Source: Jacaranda mimosifolia (taxonomy: Eukaryota; Streptophyta; Magnoliopsida; Lamiales; Bignoniaceae). From it: a DNA stretch of 64,000 nt. Positions 24,320 to 34,585 of the stretch are shown in pieces; the stretch's first letter is position 1, and every line of letters begins with the position of its first letter. The notes below the pieces were generated by a model that was given only the letters and a program-made list of their open reading frames with translations, was not told the DNA's origin and searched no databases. The DNA lies in NCBI GenBank assembly GCA_018894105.1, contig CM032131.1:20317578-20381577 (forward strand). The letters run 5' to 3'. The position numbers and the translations under genes are program-made.

Positions 24320-24346
24320 CCCCCCCCCCCCCAAAAAAAAAAAAAA
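24320..24346. repeat. Poly-C/poly-A tract
   Basis: A run of 13 C's is followed by 13 A's. Such runs are prone to replication slippage and sequencing error. Confidence 0.8.
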
Positions 24347-24573
24347 CTAGAGAAATAAGATGCACAAATAAATGAATTATGTACCAAACAATATCCATCC
24401 ATCACAATCACAAACCAATTACCATGGAATTTGTGCCAATACTTGAAACCACATCTAGAAATATAGATTAAACTATCAAAATATAAAAACTCATAAGTAC
24501 GAAAAACATGGATATATTAACAATCATAAAAACAATAATTAAATATTAATCTTTAGAATCATAATTTATGAAT

Positions 24574-26708
24574 TTAATGCATACCTTCTTCAAGTTTTTC
24601 AATTTGAGCATAATCTTCCTTAATTGGTGGCTTTGGAGGTCCATTGCGAATCCAATCTTGAGTACAAATAAGGGCTTGAGATGTTTTTGGATTTAAAGAG
24701 GCTCTAAAATCATCAATTACCTAACCTGAGGTACTAAAGGTAGATTCAAAAGCAATAGTAAAAACAAGCATAGCAAACAAATCACCAACCTCGCTCAGAT
24801 GGGAAATTGGTGGGCATTCACCTTCCACCATCCAAGAACATCAAAATCGGGCACATCTTTCTTTTTTTTCTCACTCAAATATGTATCAAGCTCTGATTGA
24901 TTGTCTAAATCTCCCTCCTCATCTAAAGATATTTTATGGTACTCCACCAATCTAAAAGCCTTTACTGCCAATAGGTTACTGTCAACATTGGAATCAAATG
25001 AAATACTACTACTTTGAGGAGATTGTGACTCTAATTCTGAGGATGGTTTTGAAGGACCATACATTCTTTTATACTCTTCAAAAATTTCTTGAAGAGCTTT
25101 TCTAACCCGATCACACATTTCCTTTCCCAATTGACCCCCATACATATGACTAAGAGTGAAGAAAACATATTTCAACCTATGCCGAGGATCAAGAGCCACA
25201 ACCACAAGCAACGACATATTCATTTAGTAAAATCTCCCCAATACTTGTCAAACTTTGCTTTTATTTTTTTTGCTACTTGTGACAACTCATAGTCCTCACT
25301 CGCCTCCCACCATTTTATCAAAATATCAATATCACTAATTTCATCCATAAATATATTAGAAGTTACAAACTTTGAACCAGAAATTCTTACAGTCATTTCA
25401 TAAAAGTGTTTCAACACTTTCATCAATCTTTCAATCATTTACCGATCATCATTTGTGGGAAGCCCAACTTTACCATAAGGTCCTTGAGGACCAAAGTCAT
25501 CACGAAGTTCTTTTTCACATATCTCATATCTTTCAAACACACCCTGAAAAAGCAAAGTAGTCTCAAGCATGAAGTAAGAAAAATTCCATCTAGTTGGATA
25601 ATCAAGACTCAATAATTTCTTACTTTCTAATTTTTCCTCAACAGCATAATCTTTGAATTTTTTCCAACTAGTTGTTAATTGTCTCAAATACCTCACCATA
25701 GTGCGAACACACTCAAGTGACACACTAGCATTCGTCAGTCCATCTTTTACAACAGGATTATTAATATGAACAATGCATCTCATATGCAAATATTTATCAT
25801 CACAAATTGACTTCTTCCATGCTAAAAATCTTCTTCTCAAGTATGCTACTGTAGTATCATTAGAAGAAGCATTATCAACAGTAATGGTATATACACTATC
25901 AATTCCGCAATCAAGCAAGCATTTTTCAATCAAGAGACCAATATCTTCCCCTTTGTGGCTAGGACATGGAACAAAATTAAAAATCAGCTTATGCAACTTC
26001 CAACTTTCATCAATGAAGTGAGTAGTCAAGCACATATAATTGATTTTTTGATTATAAGTCCATGTATCTGTTGTGAGAGACACCTTTATTCTAGATTTTT
26101 TGAAATACTCCTTTATAATGCTTTTCTCTTTAAAATACAGTTTCAAGCAATCTCTACCAACTATAGTTTTAGATGGCACAGCAAATTGGGTACATGCAAC
26201 AGAAATAAATTATCTAAATCCTTCACACTCAACAAACCTAAAAGGTAATTCATCCACAATGATCATTTTTGCAAGAGCCTCCCTAGTTGCCTCTTGGTCA
26301 AATTTACTAGGTATGAGATGACATATCTCTTAAATCCATACTTTGAGTGAAACTATTGATGGTATAGTTATCACTCTATTTCTCAAGATTTTTCTTGCAA
26401 GTCTTTAAATGATTATTCAATCCAGAGGTGCCATTTACCGTAGGATTAGCAACATAGTCTTTCCCACAATACTTGTATTTACCCCTCCTTTTACCCTTAT
26501 AAAAAATTATGGTAAAATGTTTCCATACCTCAAACCTTTTTCTTGAATCTTCAGAGGGCTCCTTCATTATATTCCTTCTCTTTTTCTTTTTTTGAGAATT
26601 ACAAGGAGCGTTGTCATCTCCAACTCTGGATATACCACTATTCTCAAGTTGTTCCTTGTTGGCATTCATTGTGAACTCCATCTCCTTATTTTTTGGACTA
26701 GTATCCAT
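24574..26708 (-). pseudogene. hAT transposase (BED finger, RICESLEEPER-like), broken
   Basis: From ATG 26708 the product runs through a basic KKKKRR stretch, a BED zinc finger (KYKYCGKDY, then GLNNHLKTC), the hAT core with VSLTTDTWTYNQKINYMCLT, CPSHKGEDIG, TITVDNASSNDT, RCIVHINN and YPTRWNFSYFMLETTL, a DUF4413-type region with ALDPRHRLKYV, and the C-terminal dimerisation domain (FESTFSTSG, ICTQDWIRNG). This is the layout of plant DAYSLEEPER/RICESLEEPER-like hAT proteins. The first zinc-ligand Cys of the BED finger is Tyr (TAC for TGC). Frame changes near 26350, 25430-25220 and 24800 and several stops inactivate it. It would have moved this element by cut and paste. Confidence 0.92.
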
Positions 26709-27885
26709 AATGATGCTACAATGATTTAATCTGTAGAAAAAAAAAGAATCAAAATTAAATTAATAAATTAAAAATATGAATCAAACAACACATAAATTCA
26801 CAGTTGTATCCATAACAGTTGTAATAATTCAAAAATATGAATCATGATAATATCCATGGTCACAACAAGGTCACTACAAGCCAAGCCAGTAGCATTACAA
26901 GGTCTCATGATTATAGTTTGTTTGCACTGGTAAAAAGAAGCCATATGTATCCATGATTTTCTTCTTTATAAAGTCTTAGGAATTGCTCGGCCAAATATTG
27001 ATATCTAAAATTCCTTTTATCCTATAAAATAGACATCAACTTTTTAAAAGTCTTTTGGATCCATTCACGACAAAGAAGATGAGGAGTATAAACAGGAACA
27101 AAGATTATGTAATAATGATATAAGGGACCTTAATGTTCTCCACTTTCACCAAGCCAATGCTAGCAAACCACAACATTCTCTTTTTAACCCACAATAATTC
27201 CTCTCTGCAATCAAATATCTAAACTAACACATATCAAGCATATATGTATGATGTATCTCAATTTTATGCCAACCCTTATCAAACAACACATAAATGATAA
27301 ATTCACATATTAATAACAAATGGCTCTTATCCATCAGCAAAACTAAAATACACAGAGGACTCTTACATTTTGGCTTGAGGTATACATATAATGATGATAC
27401 ATTACACAAAAGATATATATTATGGTAGTAAGAAATTTAGAACGAAATTAGAAATGAAAAAATTACAAAAAATAAGAAAAAAACTTGAAACTATGCAGAA
27501 ATTGGTGAAGAACTGATAGGCTCAATGGTGCGCAAAGGTGCTGGGGTTGTGCAAAAGTTGTGCTAGCCACCGTGCGGGGAAGGCTACTGGTGTTGGCATA
27601 ACTGTGGGTGGAAAACCATAAGGCTGTGTGAGGCTTTGAGGGTGCAGTGGTGTGTGCCTGTGTGAGGCCGTGAGAGTGAAGTGCAAGTCTTGGTGGCGTG
27701 AGGTGTGAGGCGTGAGCAACGCTACAATGGTCATCGGTGAGTGAAACTTCTTGCAATCTTGCTTGGCTAGTTTCAGTAGTCTCTTCTAGGTCAAAATTTG
27801 GTCCGCTTGGTCAATAGTCAACTAAAGGAAATAAGGAATTGAGTTGGAATTTAGAAATTTAGGGGTTGCAACTAAAACTCTCTTT

Positions 27886-27907
27886 ATATATATATATATA
27901 TATATAA
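27886..27907. repeat. (TA)n microsatellite
   Basis: About eleven TA dinucleotides inside the hAT element. Confidence 0.85.
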
Positions 27908-27979
27908 ACCAAGCTTTTTTTTCCTCTCATAATTTATGAATCACACTAGAAAGATTTTCATTGTTGTTGCCCAAATGAA

Positions 27980-27980
<1 letters not shown>

Positions 27981-28011
<31 letters not shown>
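27981..28011. repeat. (TA)n(TG)n compound microsatellite
   Basis: A short TA run followed by about twelve TG dinucleotides, inside the hAT element. Confidence 0.9.
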
Positions 28012-29674
28012 AAATTCGTATACCTATAGTATAAATGTATTATCTATTATGTATGCACATAAAAATATCTAATATAATCTGAAAAATATTGACTTATATC
28101 AAATAATTATATTAAAATTTTAAAATTAATTGCATCAACTTTATCATTTTTAAAGTGTTTTAAAGATTCTTTATGAATTAAATTGTATTGTCCTCATTAT
28201 ATTTAATGCGAATATTATCAAAATACTTTTTAGTTAGTAGCTCATTTAGGCACGAAAGATCTGTATTACATTTCTCTAGTCATCCACTTAAATTTGTTAT
28301 CCTAAAATTCTAATAATATGATATATTTAATTGAGTCATGTGTTCAATATTATTCTATTTTTTTGATACTATTATACATATTTTATGATTTTGAAATTTT
28401 AAAAATTTGGAATTGAATTTTGGTCGATTCAGATTTGGAAGTGGGGGCATGTAAGTGGCAATTTGTTAATTACTTAATTATTGTTCAAAATTATGTTTTA
28501 GAATTTAAGATATATCAATTATAAATTATAATTTACCTATAATTGTAAATTATCATTTAAAAATTAAAATTTGAATATAATATTAGGATTTAGAATTATT
28601 TAGGTTTTGCCTCCACATTTAGAATTTACAATAAATTAATAATATAGTTAGAACTTAGAAATTATGATGTAGTTTTTATAATTATCAATTATATTGTCAA
28701 TTTTTGTTGTTGGAATAATTAGAATGACATATTATGTAAATGAACAAAAATAATTTTTATTTTGAACACAAAGCAGTCTTTGTTTTTATAATAATATAGA
28801 TAAAATCTTTTTTTGCTAGCAAATGCAATATACTACTAGCACTAGTAGTGCACTACCACAAGAATAGGATTCAATCCCTTAGTTTGCAATTTAAATTTCA
28901 ATTTCAATTTTACTCATCAATATACCCTATAATATATATATATATATGTTTAATTAATTAATTAAAAGAAAATTTTTATATCTTATTTTTTGCTCTTTAA
29001 ATCATATTCATCTATTTTTTTATATGTATGTGTATTAGTTTGTATAATAAAAAAAATCATAATCATGTTAAATCATCCTTTTTTTTCTTTCCTCTTTGTA
29101 TCATTATTATTCATGTAATCATGTCTTTATATGTCATATATTGATATATATATATATATACTATTTATAAAATGTAGGATTTTTAATAACTATTTTGATA
29201 TATTTACTAATAAGATGATAAAATCAATTATATTTTATAAAATAAAGACAATATAGTTTTATTTTCTCTTCTCCAATTTTACTTCTTTTTTTCTCAATTA
29301 CTTCACCCTATCAAAAATTTCATTTTATTTATCCCTAAAACTTAAAAGTACATTAATATTTACATTATTTGAAAATTTATATTTATTTATCTTAATCTTA
29401 AAAAAATTAATAATAAATGTGAAATAAAACTAGAATTAGTGCACTTGAATAATAAAATTTTATATATAAGAAAATGCACAAATCAGTTTTCGATTAACCG
29501 AAACCGAACTGAAATTTTTAGATTTTTGGTTTGGTTTTGGTTAACTGAGTAAAAAAGTCAAACCGAATTGAAAACTAAATTTTTTTAAAACCCAAAACCG
29601 AAAACCGAACCAAAACTACTTCGATTTGGTTTTTTCAATTTTCAGTCGATTTTGGTTGTTTCTGAACACCCTTA

Positions 29675-29682
29675 CATTTTGC
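29675..29682 (+). repeat. 8-bp target duplication, right copy (hAT)
   Basis: CATTTTGC, identical to 23233-23240. The CACTA transposase frame continues from this copy. Confidence 0.95.
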
Positions 29683-30867
29683 TTCTTGTACTTATCAAAT
29701 AATGTGGAGACAAGATTTAACCAAAGTGGAAGAAATGATGTTGAGAATGAGGATTGCAAAGAAGGGTTGGATATCTTTTGGATGTCAGGCCGTCCTATTG
29801 GGAAGACAGAGATCATTAAAGTAGATGTCAAAGTGTTGTTACAAGCACATAGATATGTGTTGTTCAATTGCTATCACATTGATTAATATATCAAGTAAGT
29901 TGTCAATTTATATTGTTTGTATGATTTATTTAGTAAAGTATAACTCATACGCTTGTTTAATTATAGTAGTCAGAAGACAATAGTTATTAGCCAACATGCT
30001 TGTGCTTCAGAGCATCAAAATCAACGAATTCATAATGAAACATTTGCATCTCGGTTTCAAGAACATGTAAGTTGTCACTTAAATTTACTTTTAGGACATG
30101 AATATGTTGATTTAGCTTTCAATATTATATAATCATTTTATGTTTGTTTTATTTTTTCATAGGTTGAAAACATGGATTTGGATGGCAATGACCATATTTC
30201 TAAGGATTTAAAGTTGTTGGCTAGAGGACCAAATGTCATAGCAAAATGATATAAAGGGTTCATAGTTAATGGATTTAGATTTCATACAAAAGATTGAGAG
30301 AAAAATAGAAAAACTCAAAATTGTGGTCTTATGGTCTCAGCAATAACTTCGAGTTTTGCTAGTAGAAAAGATAATAATCCAATTGTGAGTGAATTGAGCT
30401 ATTATGGGGTTATTAAGGACATAATCAAAATATATTATATGGGAGGGGAGAAAGTTGTGTTGTTTGATTGTGATTGGGTTTCAAAAGGCAGGCAATTGAA
30501 ACAAGATGTAGATGGATTTGTCTTGACAAACTTTACAAATGTAAAGCATCACAATGAGCCCTTTGTACTTGCTTCTCAAGCACAGCAAGTCCTCTATATT
30601 GAAGATCCTATGGATCCAAATTGGTAGGTTATGATGAAATCAATGGCAAGAGATCAATATGACATGATAATAGAGGTTGAGGTTGATGTGGAATTGGAAC
30701 ATGAAAAAGTTCCAACATCTTGTGGTAACGAAGAAGTTGTTTGGGTTAGAGATGGTGTAGCTAGAACTAGAGTTGATGTGCCAATGGCATCAATTGTGGA
30801 GATGCTAAAACACAAAAAAGAGATGGATAAATTAAAGCCCCAAAAGAAGAGACATTCTACTACTTAA
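29683..30867 (+). pseudogene. CACTA TNP2-type transposase, 3' part
   Basis: The sequence directly after the hAT duplication continues the transposase with SNNVETRFNQSGRN and LDIFWMSGRPIGK, then LLQAHRYVLFNCYHID. After one or two introns (29900-30170) it shows DLKLLARGPN, GFIVNGFRFHTKD and the DUF4216-type region with SYYGVIKDIIKIYY, VVLFDCDWV and FVLASQAQQVLYIEDP. It ends with a Lys-rich tail at 30867. These are the expected C-terminal parts of the plant TNP2 protein family. Stops occur near 30248, 30298 and 30627. Its separation from the 5' part by exactly one hAT element and its duplication is the clearest nesting evidence in the window. Confidence 0.88.
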
Positions 30868-31150
30868 TTTGTTGTGTTATTTGTTGATTACTTGTGAGCT
30901 TAGCTATGAAAATTATATGTATTTTATTTTTATTTGAACTCTCGATGCATGTGACTTCTAATATTTCTATTGAAGTAGAATATGCAACATAAAGTTTCTT
31001 TACTAGGTTGGATGGTTTGTTCATCTTTTAATAGTTTATTTAGTTGATTGAATAATTATTGCTAATATCAATTTCTAGAGTGTAAATCTTTGTTCTTTTT
31101 TCCTTTAATGCTATCATGTACATTGTAGAATTACATTTTTGTTCAATAGG

Positions 31151-33225
31151 ATGGCTAAAAGGTCCTAAAGAGAAAAGCCAAGATGAATCAAGATGTGATG
31201 CTAACCAACTAAGAGAGAGAATGTCATATTCCATGTCAAGTCTTCAATCTACACGCCCAACTTCAAGTAAGCTCTTCATTTTTAGTTAATCTATGTGCAT
31301 TTAATTGACATAGTTTAGTTTACTATTTTTCATTTGTTTGGTAACATTTATGTGATAATTAAATGAAGAATTTGATTATGGTGATAGTTATTTGTAAATC
31401 AATGTATTAGTGAGTTGCAAGGTAATTTTATCTTCATAAATATTGTGTTTATGCTTAAAATTATTACATTCTATTATGGATCAAGTGTATTTTGTAATAG
31501 GTGCATCCAAGGAACAAAAAGGACGAAAAGAGCTATTTATATGCCTGAGATTTGGGCATTACTTCCTGGTGTAAGACTTCCAGTTGAATGCAATAAGTAT
31601 GGGCAGCCTATTGATGGCAACAGATCAAAATTTGTTTGCTTTTTAGGTGTTCTATCTAGAAGACACACATATGCTCCAATTGATGTCTTAGACTGGCATA
31701 AAATGCCAACTGCTGAAAAGCAGGACATGTTAGATTTATTAAAGGTAATTTTAGAACTTTCTATGTTATGATATCTCATTATGTGCTGAGTTTATCTAAT
31801 TATCACATTTGAATCTAGGACAATTTATTTAATGATAACATTTGAATATATGAGGAGTTTGATTATCCTCCTAGCCTAGATGAATGGATATTGCAATCAA
31901 TTAACAGTAAGTGGAGAAATCGGAAGTCTGACTTGAGGTATGATTATTTTGATCCTACACTTCCTATTGAAGATTTGGTAAAAGAAAGAGATGAAAGAGT
32001 CAATGAAGAGCAATGGATGAGGCTAATTATCATGTATTGCTTATCTGAAGAGGGAAAGGTATAAGCAATAATGTGATTTTTTATATCAACATTCGTCAAT
32101 GTTGTTTCTTAAAATTTCATTATAATTTCAAGAAGCTAGTAATCGTGGTCAAGAAAGTAGAAAGTGTAAGACAATTCATCATAGTATAGGAAGAAGATCT
32201 TTTGCTCAGGTTTGATGAGATGAGGTAAGAAAATGTTTTTTATGTTTGACCTTTTAAGCTTTTTTTATTATTCATTATATATGGATTAAAGTTAAAGATA
32301 TAAAACAAGTAATTAAATAAAATTTGCAAACCATATCATTGAATTCGGAGAAAAAAATTAACTGTGAACCAACTCTAGTAGAGACTTACAAGATCTGTTA
32401 CACTATGGAAAATGGTGGAGAGGCTAGACGAATAATGGTGAGTACTTTAGTGAATTCGTCTTATATTATTCTATTATTGTTGCAAGTTAAGTTAATGATA
32501 TTTGTGTTCTTATGTTTATTAGGAAACAATGCAAGAATTATGTAATGAACTAGTGAATCCTTCACAAGATATTATTTCAAGAGATTGATGTTTTTGCTAG
32601 AGTTACAGGTCCAGATAAGTCATGACGAGTTTGCATGATGGGACATGGTGTAACTCCAACAGATATCTTTGAGATGGTCCTTCATGAAAAACATGCCGCA
32701 GAATGCTTATAGAGACTAGAGCAGAAACAGAAAACTTCATGGGGAAGTTCAAGGCTATCGACAACAAATGACTAGCCAGAGCGTAAATAAGGTGAGCCCG
32801 CCTCTTGCCTCTAGTCCTCCATCATCTTCTCCTTTGCAACATAGAAGCTCAACAACAACACTATGTATCCTAATACCTCTTGAAGCGAGTATTTGGTTTA
32901 GATCTTAATAACACTGAGCAAACACTTTTTGAGTATTATTGATCTTTTACTAATTTGCTTGTTACATGATACATTTAGGTTAATTGCTCAGTTGTACTCC
33001 TAAGTATTATCGATCCAAGTAAAATTATGGCCAAAGGTTATTTGCGTAGCATGGATCCTACTACACCTATGGGAGGAGAAGAATTAGGGAAAAATTGGTG
33101 TTCGGTCCATGTAAGTGTTCCGGCAGTTCAAGAAGAGCATCTAATAAGATCTGTGTTTATGTTCCAAACTATTGGTGAGGCTAGTGTAGTAGCTATTGCT
33201 TGGCTATGCAATTCGTTATGTCCTT
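31151..33225 (+). pseudogene. CACTA second protein (Ptta/En/Spm plant transposase), spliced and broken
   Basis: A gene with several short exons follows the transposase on the same strand. Recognisable parts are IYMPEIWALLPGVRLPVE and SKFVCFLGVLSRRHTYAP (31544-31680), DWHKMPTAEKQDMLDLL, then LDEWILQSINSKWRNRKSDL and YDYFDPTLP (31880-31970), EEQWMRLIIMYC, then a segment wording TGPD..MMGHGVTPTDIF (32605-32670), and finally LLSIIDPSKIMAKGYLRSMD with GGEELGKNWCSVHV and FQTIGEASVVAIAW (33000-33210). This is the Transposase_24 type protein of En/Spm elements, taken to bind the subterminal repeats. Stops at the very start (sixth codon) and near 32590 and 32625 break it. Confidence 0.85.
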
Positions 33226-33359
33226 TTTCATTATCCAACTATAAGTTTAGTTATATAATTTTGTCAATAAGATTTCTTGTGCTTTTTTATTCATTATTTA
33301 TATGTTGGGATAGTGCATTGAATTATCTCATTACGTTTAAAGATTACTAAAGCTTATAT

Positions 33360-34080
33360 AGTAGACTTGTAATTTTTTGAATTTATTGATCATGCATCAA
33401 TTAGAAATTTTCAATATGATGGATGATACCTAACTATAGTTGTGTAAATTGGTTGCCTTGTTTTGAAATTACTTTGTGATATATCTTCCTAATTATAGAA
33501 TTTCATTTTCTTTGAAACACACTTGAATTTGTGTTTGTCATTTTTAATGTAGGTGGTACGAAGTGAAGGTTGATATGAAATACCTCTTGGATGGATGTTG
33601 AAGGAGCTGAAGATAATCTTTTGTAACAGACAAGTACCTAAATTTTTTGTTTGCATACCATCATGTTATTATGCTTATATTGGTAATACATGTGCTATTT
33701 TGTTTAGATACATTTTGATGAGATATTTTTATGGTATTTTGGGTTCAAGGTAGTACTTGGATGTTGGAACTTAATTGTTGGAAGTGATTAATTTGATGAA
33801 TGTATGGCATCTATTTGCTTTCTTCTCAGATTTTAGTTTATTTATTTCGTTAATTGTTAATATGTTTAATATATGATGATGGAATTACTATATAGCTCTA
33901 GTAAGATTTTAGCAATATTATTTATATACATGTAAAGAAGTTGATTCATGCATATACAAAAATATTTTTTCATATTTAAAAAAAAAAGAGAGAGAGATCA
34001 TTATCATACTATTGTTCAAGAGTGTAGGAAAATTTGTTTGTTACAATAATTTATGTATGTTTAAGAGAGTTTTTATAATA
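33360..34080. other. Non-coding tail of the CACTA element
   Basis: AT-rich sequence between the second CACTA protein and the right subterminal repeats. No coding signal is visible. Confidence 0.55.
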
Positions 34081-34089
34081 AATTGAATC

Positions 34090-34455
34090 TTGGGTGGCAC
34101 ATAGAAGTGTAGTTAAAGATCGGTGTTACTACACTTAAAAGTGTATTATAGATGGTAGATGTTATTGCACTTTTGTAGTGTAGTATAAAGAAAATTTGTA
34201 ACTAACTTTTCAAAATTTCCTAACAAACAAAAGTGTAGTATGAAATTTATCTTATTACACTTGGAAGTGTTACATAAATAATGCATGATATTACGCTTGT
34301 AAGTGTAGTATAAAGCTCTTACTACACCAGATGTTACTATGCTTGTGGTACTATTGTTTGAGATGAAATGTAGTAACATAATTTCTCTTCCAACACTTTT
34401 GAGTGCATTTATAGCTCTCTCTTTTTTCTTTTTTTCTTTTTTCTTTTTTGTAGTG
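34090..34455 (+). repeat. CACTA right subterminal repeats and terminus
   Basis: Motifs such as TTACTACACTTAAAAGTGTA, GTGTAGTATAAAG, ACACTTGGAAGTGT and TAAGTGTAGTATAAAG occur about eight times, then a CT-rich tract and TTTTTTGTAGTG end the element. The motifs match those at the left end in inverted sense. Confidence 0.85.
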
Positions 34456-34580
34456 GCGAAGGACCGCTTTATCGGCATGTAGCAACTTCCTATGATAAAT
34501 CGATTTATTTTGTCTATTCCTAACTCATTCCCATTTTATACTGTTGCAATGGAATAATGTTGTCCATTCCAATTCCGATC

Positions 34581-34585
34581 TGTTC
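34581..34585 (+). repeat. 5-bp target duplication, left copy
   Basis: TGTTC, identical to 37407-37411, flanking the LTR-like element. Confidence 0.7.

Larger units (their letters stand above)
23241..29674 (-). mobile_element. hAT transposon nested in the CACTA transposase gene
   Basis: The ends read TAGGGATGTGCATTCAG and, reverse-complemented, TAAGGGTGTTCAGAAAC, imperfect terminal inverted repeats of a common plant hAT group. Next to them are arrays of 'AACCGAACCAAA'-type words at both ends (23260-23480 and 29490-29650). The element is 6434 bp, flanked by a perfect 8-bp duplication, and carries its own transposase on the minus strand. The CACTA reading frame resumes beyond its right end, which proves that this insertion came later. 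Confidence 0.95.
26709..29674. other. Non-coding right part of the hAT element
   Basis: Upstream of the transposase start. It contains a GC-richer block at 27530-27740 without recognisable protein, microsatellites, and very AT-rich sequence up to the right terminal repeat. I see no second gene. Confidence 0.6.
14434..34455 (+). mobile_element. CACTA (En/Spm) DNA transposon carrying gene fragments and a nested hAT element
   Basis: The left end reads CACTACAAGAAAAAAG and the reverse complement of the right end reads CACTACAAAAAAG. Subterminal motifs of the ACACTTnnAAGTGTAGTA type recur at both ends (14450-14690 and 34090-34400), which pairs the ends. Inside are a TNP2-type transposase and a second En/Spm protein, both plus strand. 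The 3-bp flanks (GTA left, GCG right) do not match, so the target duplication is decayed or one end is rearranged. Removing the nested 6.4-kb hAT element leaves about 13.6 kb, a plausible length for an autonomous CACTA element with cargo. Confidence 0.85.

Noticed and set aside
27463..27756. Minus-strand frame rich in His, Thr and Pro upstream of the hAT transposase
   Set aside because: A GC-richer block with overlapping open frames in two phases and no recognisable domain; probably untranslated leader.
14431..34458. Matching 3-bp target duplication for the large CACTA element
   Set aside because: The flanks read GTA and GCG, so no duplication can be claimed; pairing of the ends rests on terminal and subterminal repeats.
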